DNA of 25,000 nt from NCBI GenBank assembly GCA_016946835.1, contig JACVTC010000001.1:1082501-1107500 (forward strand). The letters run 5' to 3'. The stretch's first letter is position 1; every line of letters begins with the position of its first letter. The DNA is from Neocallimastix lanati (nom. inval.). Taxonomy: Eukaryota; Neocallimastigomycota; Neocallimastigomycetes; Neocallimastigales; Neocallimastigaceae. A program made the position numbers and the translations under genes. The notes beneath the pieces were generated by a model. The model was not told the DNA's origin. It did not search any database and saw only the letters and a program-made list of their open reading frames with translations. Below are positions 11,282 to 19,363 of the stretch, piece after piece.

Positions 11282-11678
11282 GGGTGTGGGGCATTTCGCC
11301 AAATTGCATTTCGCCAGGTTGCGTTTCGCCAATTTTTTTGAAAGCATGTGGCGTATTAAAAAAATGTGGCATTTCGCCAAATTGCTTTTCGCCAAGTTGC
11401 TTTTCGCCAAATTGAGAATTATTAAATAAATAAATAAATCAATAAATAAAATTAATTATCATTAATATCGCATAAAAACAATTTTAAAAAAAAATATATT
11501 TTGAATTAATATTTATTTATTTATTCTTTATTTATATCAATACTCTACTTGTCGAAATGCAACCTGGCGAAAAGCAACTTGGGGAAATGCAACTTGGGGA
11601 ATTGCAACATTTTAATACTACGCCACTTGGCGAAATGCAACCTGGCGAAATGCAATTTGGGGAAATGCAACTCTCCCA
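11282..11678. mobile_element. Foldback-type inverted repeat with arms of 15-bp tandem subunits
   Basis: The left arm has six 15-bp units of consensus GCATTTCGCCAARTT at 11291, 11306, 11321, 11369, 11384 and 11399, split three and three by a spacer holding GTGGCGTATTAAAAAAATGT (about 11349-11368). The right arm has the reverse complement with the same plan: units at 11561, 11576 and 11591, a related spacer (11606-11623), units at 11624, 11639 and 11654, plus a partial unit at 11551-11560. Unit 2 (11306-11320) is exactly complementary to 11639-11653. The loop (11414-11550) is AT-rich. Both ends meet GGG and then (ATT)n tracts. Terminal inverted repeats made of short direct repeats are the hallmark of foldback elements such as Drosophila FB; no transposase is present, so mobility is inferred. 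Confidence 0.7.
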
Positions 11679-11706
11679 TTATTATTATTATAACTACAAT
11701 CTTTAC

Positions 11707-11755
<49 letters not shown>

Positions 11756-11878
11756 ACTACAATCTTTATTATTATTATTAATTATTAATTATTATTATTA
11801 ATTATTATTATTAATTATTATTATTAATTATTATTATTAATTATTATTATTAATTATTATTATTAATTATTATTATTA

Positions 11879-11939
<61 letters not shown>

Positions 11940-11940
11940 T
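11679..11940. repeat. ATT microsatellite with recurring spacer and 13-bp minisatellite
   Basis: ATT runs contain TTATAACTACAATCT at 11688-11702 and 11751-11765, the reverse complement of the spacer at 2933-2947. From about 11780 to 11890 a 13-bp unit AATTATTATTATT repeats about eight times, followed by pure ATT to about 11938. Open frames across it give poly-Ile or poly-Tyr and are not genes. Confidence 0.85.
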
Positions 11941-12201
11941 TTTTTTGTAGCATAATATTAATAATAACCATATAAATATTCAATAAACTAATAAATATAC
12001 AGTAATTAATATATATAATTAACATACGATGAGTAACAAAATTATCTTAATAATCTTCATCGTTATGTTCTATATTTAATTGGTTTATATTTATGGAAAC
12101 AACAACATTTTAACCAAATAAGAAGTATTAATAATTAAAAATAAATGTTATATTAGTTTTTATTGTAAAAATTATATTTGTATTTCAACGTCTAATACTA
12201 A
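11941..12201. other. AT-rich intergenic stretch
   Basis: No repeat, RNA gene or recognisable coding sequence seen. It may include decayed upstream parts of the cysteine-rich gene that follows. Confidence 0.5.
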
Positions 12202-12636
12202 GGAGATGAAACTATTGAAATTCCAGACAAAAATGGAAAAATAATAAAATATATTACTCATTCTTATTGACATGAGCAAATAAATTTAAGTGAATGTGGT
12301 ATATATGCTGAATGTAACAATAATTCGGAATGCTTATCTAATAAATGTCTTATAATTATTGTGTATTTAATAATGAAACACCGATAGTACATTGTTGATT
12401 CAAATATATTATTTAAATCTTCATATTTGCATTATGGGAAACCGAATAATGATATATGTAAATATTGTGAAGAATGCTCCTCTAAACAATGTACTCATGG
12501 GACTTGTGATTTTCAAGATTATGGTCTTTCTGATAATGAAGGTGTATCTTCAGGCATAAATGAATTTATACAATGTTCAGTAATAGAATTTATAATATTA
12601 ATTATATGTCGTCATGTTTTAAAAACATTTAAATGA
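12202..12636 (+). pseudogene. Cysteine-rich, membrane-anchored protein, C-terminal remnant
   Basis: Translation from 12202 gives GDETIEIPDKNGKIIKYITH, then a stop at a position where Cys would fit, then ECGIYAECNNNSECLSNKC. A one-base shift near 12350 leads to YNYCVFNNETPIVHC and a stop. A third frame (12427-12636) continues HYGKPNNDICKYCEECSSKQCTHGTC, ending in a hydrophobic segment FIQCSVIEFIILIIC and a short basic tail. Regular Cys spacing followed by one C-terminal membrane helix suggests the end of a large extracellular, EGF-like cell-surface protein. No start codon or signal peptide was found. At least one frameshift and two internal stops make it a relic. Precise family not identified. 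Confidence 0.6.
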
Positions 12637-13102
12637 AAGAAGTATTTAGATAATAATTGTAAATTATTATTATTATTATATATATAGTAATATTATATAA
12701 ATATTATATATTTTATTTATGTAATATAAGTTAAAATATAATTATATTTATTACAATATCATATAATTATTGTATATTTTTTAAAATTATTCTTTTACTT
12801 AAAAAAGTTAAGTAGATAAATCTATAATAAATTATATATAATAAATATTTAATAGGAAAATATAAATAAATTATATTCATATTAAATATTTATTTATAGT
12901 ATAAATAAAATAATAGAATAATCTATTTTTATTTAACAACTATTCTTACTAATTATTTATAAATAATTAATATTTAATGTAATTAAATAATAGAATTTAA
13001 CAATTTATAAAATACTAATAATAATAATAATAAAATAATAAGAAATAATACTTTATATATTATTATATATTATTAGAATTATATAATTTTAAAATATCTA
13101 CA
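12637..13102. other. AT-rich intergenic stretch
   Basis: Only AT-rich sequence with short TATA and AAT runs. It would hold the former promoter of the secreted-protein relic starting at 13103; no motif stands out. Confidence 0.6.
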
Positions 13103-14184
13103 ATGAGGAAGTTATTAACTATTGTTTGTATAATATCGTTATTTTTTAATGTCAAAGTAAATAATATTGATACTAGCTGGATGAGTTATCTTGTTGGTGA
13201 ATTTACTTGATTATATTAATAATAGCAAACCATATTTTTATAATGAATGGTTTATTATGGATTATTTATCTTCGGATTTTACAAGTAAAACATAATAAAA
13301 ATAATGATCATATTGATACCAATTTACTATCAAGTTTTATTAAAAGACTTAATATTTTTCATTATGCTACTTCTTATGTAACTCAAACAGTAGTTGAGGA
13401 TAAACATAATGAACATATATAAGATAAAAATATATCTTCAAAGTAAAATTTTTAAATTAGGTGATGACTTAGTAAAAACCAATTATAAATGTATATATAT
13501 TAACAATAAATTAAATAAATGAGGTATAAAAGAAGATGTTAAATATTATATTATTTCTTTAAAAGATAATAAATGCTTAAATTTCCATGATAATGAATTG
13601 TATATGAAAAAATGGGATTAAATTAATAAATATAAAGATTTTAATATATTAAAAAATGGAAAATATTGTTCAAGAGTTAATTTCATTTTTACGTTAAGAT
13701 AGCGAATATAAACTATATTCCTCCAATTTTAGAATCCAGAAAATTTGAAAATTTAACATGTTTCAAACCAATTTTATAAAACATGAAGTTAAATATTGTT
13801 CCAATCAAAATACTAAAGTTGAATATGTAAATAATATAGGAAACTGGGGGTATTGAAAATAATGAATTGTGTGATATTGAATATGGTAGATGTTTATTCA
13901 ATATTATAGGATATCCATGCTGTTCTTCTATTGATTCATAAGTTGAATATAGAGAATCAATATGGATCTTTGGGTTTTGAAGATGGTGAATGGCGTGATA
14001 TTGGTGAAATTACATACGATACTAGAATCCGTTTTAAATATAAAAAAGCAAACAAACAAACAAACAAAAAAAAAAAAATTCAAGAATGTCTAATAACTAA
14101 TCTATATTCAGACAACATTATAGTTTTATTGGGTGATTGTAATTATAGTGAATGGACATGTAAAAACGAATATCTTTGTATATA
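13103..14184 (+). pseudogene. Secreted protein with two tandem fungal dockerins, decayed
   Basis: ATG at 13103 opens a clear signal peptide, MRKLLTIVCIISLFFNVKV, then NNIDTSWMSYLVGEFT and a TGA at 13208. Other frames carry on: DYINNSKPYFYNEWFIMDYL, then NLLSSFIKRLNIFHYATSYV up to about 13422, and more fragments to 13700. At about 13759-13878 and 13891-14010 lie two degenerate fungal dockerin (CBM10-type) domains. The first reads CSNQNTKVEYVNNIGNWG then IENNELCDI; the second reads GRCLFNIIGYPCCSSIDS, a stop, VEY, then ENQYGSLGFEDGEWRDI. A G5 run at 13846-13850 (one base too many), the TAA at 13939 and a shift near 13950 break them, and the usual WCGI Cys is Arg in the second. Fungal dockerins attach enzymes to cellulosomes. 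The middle domain is not recognised. 14050-14184 may be an unrelated extension. Confidence 0.75.
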
Positions 14185-14475
14185 ATATTTTTTATTTGAA
14201 ACTTCCAAAAAAAGATATATATAATCAAATGTCTATTACTTTAGTAAAGTTTCTCTATATGTTTATAAAACTTTAAATGTATCAATATTTGTAATATAAT
14301 GCAATATGAAATAATGAAGTATTATACTAGAATGATTATCTTTAATATCATCTTTAAATCTTTAAAGTTGAATACATCTAAATTATTGATTTAATGAAAA
14401 TTAAAAAAAAAAAAATGAATCTTAGACTTGAATTATTCGACAGTAATAATTTAGAAAATAATTGCATTTTAAAAT

Positions 14476-14517
<42 letters not shown>

Positions 14518-14682
14518 AGTACGTAATACCAACTTGTATATACTTCATATACATTGGAACCACTGTTAACCTTGTAAATAAAGTAAACTAATTATTGAAT
14601 GTCCAAGGACATTTAGGAAGCATACAACTTCATCATATAATTGTACATCCCTTTGCTTGTAAATATATTATATATAAAGAAA
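14185..14682. other. AT-rich intergenic stretch with A39 run
   Basis: Contains 39 consecutive A at 14477-14515 and a short palindrome AATGTCCAAGGACATT near 14598. G/C content rises slightly from 14516 to 14660, but no gene was recognised. Confidence 0.6.
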
Positions 14683-15110
14683 TAATGCATATCTGCCTTG
14701 TATGTAAAAAAATATAAAAAAAAAAATCAAATCATGAAAAATACATTTGCGATAAAAAGAAAATAATTCATGTTTTCGTTTTCATTTCATAAGAAATATA
14801 TAGTAAATAATTCGGATACCGGAAGGATAAAAAATAATAAGAAAACAGAAAAGAAAACGTATTTAGAATATGGGTTTTCTTTTGGGGATCAAAATTTAAT
14901 TATGGATGAAATATATGAGGAAATTTTCTCATCAAATTTTACAGAAATTAAAATTTATCTTTTGAAAATTAAGTCTTAGTTATTGATGGCAATAATCAAA
15001 CTTAATTGCTTAACAGCTATATATAATTATGGAAATAATTTTTATTTGAAATTTATATGGGATGTTTTCAAGAAACAATACATGAATATAATCTACTTCA
15101 TTTAAATATA
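14683..15110 (+). pseudogene. Possible decayed coding remnant of unknown family
   Basis: Fragments in several frames look more like coding than background. One frame gives ICLVCKK, then after an A-run slip SNHEKYICDKKKIIHVF, a possible C-x2-C...H...C zinc-binding piece. Another (14770-14979) gives KTYLEYGFSFGDQNLIMDE and onwards. Nothing here is long enough to place in a family. I considered a C2H2-like finger of the kind that precedes type-B DNA polymerases of linear plasmids, but support is weak and this could be chance. Confidence 0.2.
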
Positions 15111-15164
15111 AAATAATATTTATTTTTGTATATAATAATAATTAAAACTATTATCTTTGTATTT

Positions 15165-15202
15165 AATAATAAGATATAAAATTAATTTTTGATTTAAAAT
15201 TA

Positions 15203-15250
<48 letters not shown>

Positions 15251-15310
15251 TAGTTTTTTTGATATTATTTATAATAATAAGATATAAAATTAATTTTTGA
15301 TTTAAAATTA

Positions 15311-15348
<38 letters not shown>

Positions 15349-15367
15349 TAGTTTTTTGATATTATTT
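15165..15367. repeat. Tandem duplication A (about 100 bp x 2) around poly-T
   Basis: Copy 1 (15165-15270) and copy 2 (15273-15367) share AATAATAAGATATAAAATTA, the following bases up to TTACAA, then a T run, then AATATTAG, a short T run and GATATTATTT. The main T run is 40 long in copy 1 and 30 in copy 2; the short one is 7 versus 6. The rest of the unit is the same in both. Confidence 0.9.
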
Positions 15368-15970
15368 ATTTATATTTTACTATAAGTAATATTTAATATA
15401 AATATTACTTTCTGATTAAGGTTAAATACAATTATTAAAACTAAACAAAATAAATAATTTTATAATGAAATAAATGAATTTTCAATAAAAATTAATATTG
15501 TATTTATATATTATTATTTATTTTGTTAATAAAAATTTAAATATGAAAGTTATATATATACCTGTTAAAAGAATATATATCATGGAATTTATATTTTTTT
15601 TTAAAAAAAAAAAACAATATAGATTATAAAGACAAAAATTATAACAGTAAAATATAATATATATTAATAATGAACTATTAAATATATTGATTTAATAAAA
15701 ATTTTTTTGCACATATTTATAAGTTTATATTAAAATAAAAAAGAAATAGATTATAGAAATTTAAAAAAAAAAAAAAAAAAGTTTATTAGAATGTGATTAA
15801 TGATTATTATTGTATATATGCTAATTTAATAAAAAATATTTTGTATATATATTAATTTATTATTTTATAATAGAAATTTATAATAGTAATAAAAATAAAT
15901 AACTATTAAAAATAAATAAATCTGTATTTTCTATTTTTAAAAATATAAAAAAAAGTTACATTAAAGAATT
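15368..15970. other. AT-rich intergenic stretch
   Basis: No gene or RNA recognised. Contains a self-complementary T/A stretch near 15593-15614 and an A run near 15762-15780. Confidence 0.6.
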
Positions 15971-16217
15971 AAACAATAAAATTAATTTTAAATAGTAATG
16001 AGTTTTATATTTAATTAAGATTATATTGTTTTTTTTTTTTTTTTTTTTTTAGTAAAGTATTACAAATAATTTTAATATTTTAATTTATTGTAAGGAAACA
16101 ATAAAATTAATTTTAAATAGTAATGAGTTTTATATTTAATTAAGATTATATTGTTTTTTTTTTTTTTTTTTTTAGTAAAGTATTACAAATAATTTTAATA
16201 TTTTAATTTATTGTAAG
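15971..16217. repeat. Tandem duplication B (about 123 bp x 2), identical apart from poly-T length
   Basis: Copy 1 is 15971-16094 and copy 2 is 16096-16217. By eye every base outside the central T run matches; the run is 22 T in copy 1 (16029-16050) and 20 T in copy 2 (16154-16173). This points to a very recent duplication or an assembly duplication. Confidence 0.92.
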
Positions 16218-16305
16218 AACTATTTAAAATTAAATAATTAATAATTTATATATGTTACATTATTTTTTATTAAAAAAAAAACAAAAACAAAAACAAAAAC
16301 ATGTT

Positions 16306-16378
16306 AATTTCTTATAAATTAAAATTAATATTTAAAATAGATAAAGTATTAAATATTAGTTTTAATTTATAAGAAATT
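16306..16378. repeat. Long hairpin: 30-bp arms with one mismatch
   Basis: Bases 16306-16335 are the reverse complement of 16349-16378 at 29 of 30 positions, with a 13-nt loop. The single mismatch becomes a G-U pair if transcribed from the plus strand. An (AAAAAC)n run (about 16270-16300) lies immediately before it. Stem length is far beyond the short AT palindromes elsewhere in the window. It could be a small foldback or MITE remnant, or a hairpin RNA; nothing decides between these. Confidence 0.75.
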
Positions 16379-16472
16379 GAATTTTTCTTTTTAATTATTT
16401 TAATTATTTAAATATTAATTATTTATATAAAATGTAACAGTATTGTTAATTATTATAAAAAAAAATTACAGG

Positions 16473-16525
<53 letters not shown>

Positions 16526-16619
16526 TCAATAAAGTGACCTAATAATTTTCAATAATAAATAAAATATTTACTTTATTAATTTTTTTTAATAATTAGATTA
16601 CAAATAGTGTATATATATA

Positions 16620-16670
<51 letters not shown>

Positions 16671-17846
16671 TTTTATTTGATTATTGAAATAAATGCTTTA
16701 TGCTAATACTTATTTTGATTAATTTTCTAGAAATTTAAATTTTAAAACAAAAGTTAATTTGATAAAAATAAATTTCATATTGTATTACAATCAATTGGTT
16801 ATATGATAAATTTTAGTGGAAAGTAGATCATATCATAAAGTATCTTATCATAATATTGAAATTAAGTTAAATAATAATATTTTTTATGAAATTTTGTATA
16901 AAACTTAATAATCTGTCTATCCTTTCTGTTCTGTATTTGAAGTTGAAAAAATATATCATTTATTAAATTATAACCTTATATAAATACATTTGTTTGATTT
17001 CAATAATTTATTAGATATATATATATTTTATATTTTTTATATATATATTTTATTTTTAAAATGTTTAACTTTTATATTTTAAAATCCACTTATAAAAAGA
17101 TATTATCAAAAAGATATATATACTTTTAATATTAATTGAAATGTTTTTTTTTTAAAACTGAAATTAAAGATTTTAAAGTTTTTAAAGTTTGAAATTAAGA
17201 TTTATTTAATTTTTATATATAAAGTAATGAAACTATATTATTAAAATAATATAAATATATATTAAAATAATATATGTTTATATTATATTATAATTACTCC
17301 TTTATTAGACTTTATTATACATAATAATATATTGTATTAAAATTGTTATTCAATAATAAACAAATAATAATTCATTATAAATGTATTTCTTTTTATTTAT
17401 TGAAATTCTCCTTTTCTATTTATTTATTATTTTTATCCAATGATTTTTATTGTATACATAGTAAAATCAATATAATTATATTAAAACAATATATTATCTT
17501 TATATTGAGTAATAAAATAATATTAATATTAATTAAATTTTTGGTATTACATAATTTCACAATTTTTGATATTAATTAATATTTAATATTTAATATTTAA
17601 TATTACAAAAAGTTTTATCATTAATATTATTATAAAAAAAAAAAAAAAAAAGAATATAGGGATTTAAAAAAAAAAAAATATTAGTAAAAGGAAAAAAGAA
17701 AAGAACAAAAAAAAAAAAAAAGAAAAAAAAAGAAATGAACAAAAAAAATGAAAAATACAATAATATATAAAAATCAATTATTATAAAGTTGTAAAAGTCT
17801 TAAAAGTTTTTACATTGTAATAGATTATATTATTAGTAAATATAAT

Positions 17847-17879
<33 letters not shown>

Positions 17880-18023
17880 TATAATTTTATTTAATTTTTT
17901 TTATTTAAAAAGGATTAAATGATATGTATTATAAAATAGAAGAAAAAAAAATAAAAAATAATATTCTTTATGTTGTACCAAAAGTTTAATATTTAAAAAA
18001 GAAATAATTTTTTTTATTATATA

Positions 18024-18068
<45 letters not shown>

Positions 18069-18583
18069 AAAATTTTAAAATTTTTATTAATTATTTTCTA
18101 CTTTTTTTTTTAATTTAATATTTTTATTTTTTATTTTTTTATTTTTATTTTTATATTTTTATTTTTTATTTTTATTTTTTTTATTTTTATTTTTTATTTT
18201 TTTTCTTTTCTCTCTCTAAAATATTTAAATTTTCATATTTATAAATATATATTTTGAATAATAGTATTTCTTTATACTTTTACTTCTTTATTTAATTATT
18301 ATATATTTTATATTTATTATATAATAAATAATAATTAAATGAGAAGGGAAAAAGAAATACTAAAAAAAAAAATGATTACCTTTTTAATACTATCGATTAA
18401 AATTTTAGAATTAATTTAAGTTTATAGATTCATTATTTAAAATAAGAAAGAAACCCAGAGATATCATTTTTACTTTTACTTTAGATTTAGTTTCATTATT
18501 GTAATTTAATGAAATATAGGAAAAATAAATTCAATATATACTAAATTATATATAATTTAAAGCATTAAATTTCAAAGTAAAAG
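16379..18583. other. AT-rich desert with very long homopolymers
   Basis: No supported gene. Holds T50 at 16474-16523, T47 at 16622-16668, T32 at about 17847-17878, a long purine (A/G) stretch at about 17634-17755, a (TA)n run near 18028-18053 and a (TTTTTA)n-like pyrimidine stretch at about 18120-18215. The one open frame (17343-17579) is a hydrophobic low-complexity string typical of random AT-rich DNA. Confidence 0.75.
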
Positions 18584-18906
18584 GATAAAAGTGATAATTT
18601 TCACAATAATATCAATTATTAGCATTTTAAAATTTAAAATTTTATATATATATATATATAAATTTTATTTTTACAACAATTTCAATAATAGCTAATAAAA
18701 ACTTAAATAACATTATTAATATATTATATAAATTTACACTTTGATAAAAGTGATAATTTTTACAATAATATCAATTATTAGCATTTTAAAATTTAAAATT
18801 ATTTATATATATATATATATATAAATTTTATTTTTACAACAATTTTAATAATAGCTAATAAAATTTTAAGTTACTTTATTTATATATTATACAAGTCTAC
18901 ACTTTG
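18584..18906. repeat. Tandem duplication C (about 160 bp x 2), diverged
   Basis: Copy 1 (18584-18742) and copy 2 (18743-18906) both start GATAAAAGTGATAATTTT and share ACAATAATATCAATTATTAG, an AATTTTAAAATTT-like core, a (TA)n run, TTTTATTTTTACAACAATTT and an ACACTTTG end. They differ by scattered substitutions and (TA)n length, so this copy pair is older than duplication B. Confidence 0.88.
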
Positions 18907-19363
18907 TATATCTGTTATATTAACGCATTTCTACTGATTAATTTTTTAATTATTTTATAATAATTTATTATAAAACGAAACTATTCATACTATAATATAA
19001 AGTATATTACTATCATCTATTGTTATATTTCTATAATTACCATTAATACTTTCGTATATATAATTATCAGTTTTATATATAATTAATTTAATATAATTTT
19101 TATTTTTATATTTAAAAAAAAAATAGTAATCTAACTTTTTTTATTTTTTTTTTTTTTTATATATATAATTTAAATTAAATAAAATAATCCTTATTATAAT
19201 TTAATAATTAAATAATATATAGATAAAAAAAAATTATAAATTCAACTTTTTAATAACAAGTTAGAATTAATAAATTTTATTAATACACATATTAAATAGA
19301 TAATCAGACGTTTTAATATCTAAATAGAATTTTTTTGAACTTTTTATAATACATTCATTTAAT
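18907..19363. other. Upstream flank of the F-box/ankyrin gene
   Basis: AT-rich, with A9 and T17 runs near 19113 and 19139. No promoter motif stands out. The ATG at 19364 follows AATAATTCAATT-like AT-rich leader sequence with no competing long frame. Confidence 0.55.

Noticed and set aside
11291-11668. CRISPR-like array of short direct repeats
   Set aside because: Units abut without unique spacers and occur in inverted arms; the host is eukaryotic.
11549-11788. Possible pentapeptide-repeat protein (NLAKC/NLGKC pattern)
   Set aside because: The 15-bp repeat forces a five-residue period in every frame, the mirror arm shows the same, and the frame runs into poly-Ile. The DNA inverted-repeat structure explains it better.
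17343-17579. 78-residue hydrophobic open frame
   Set aside because: Composition is just Ile/Leu/Asn/Phe/Tyr as expected from AT-rich DNA, with no domain.
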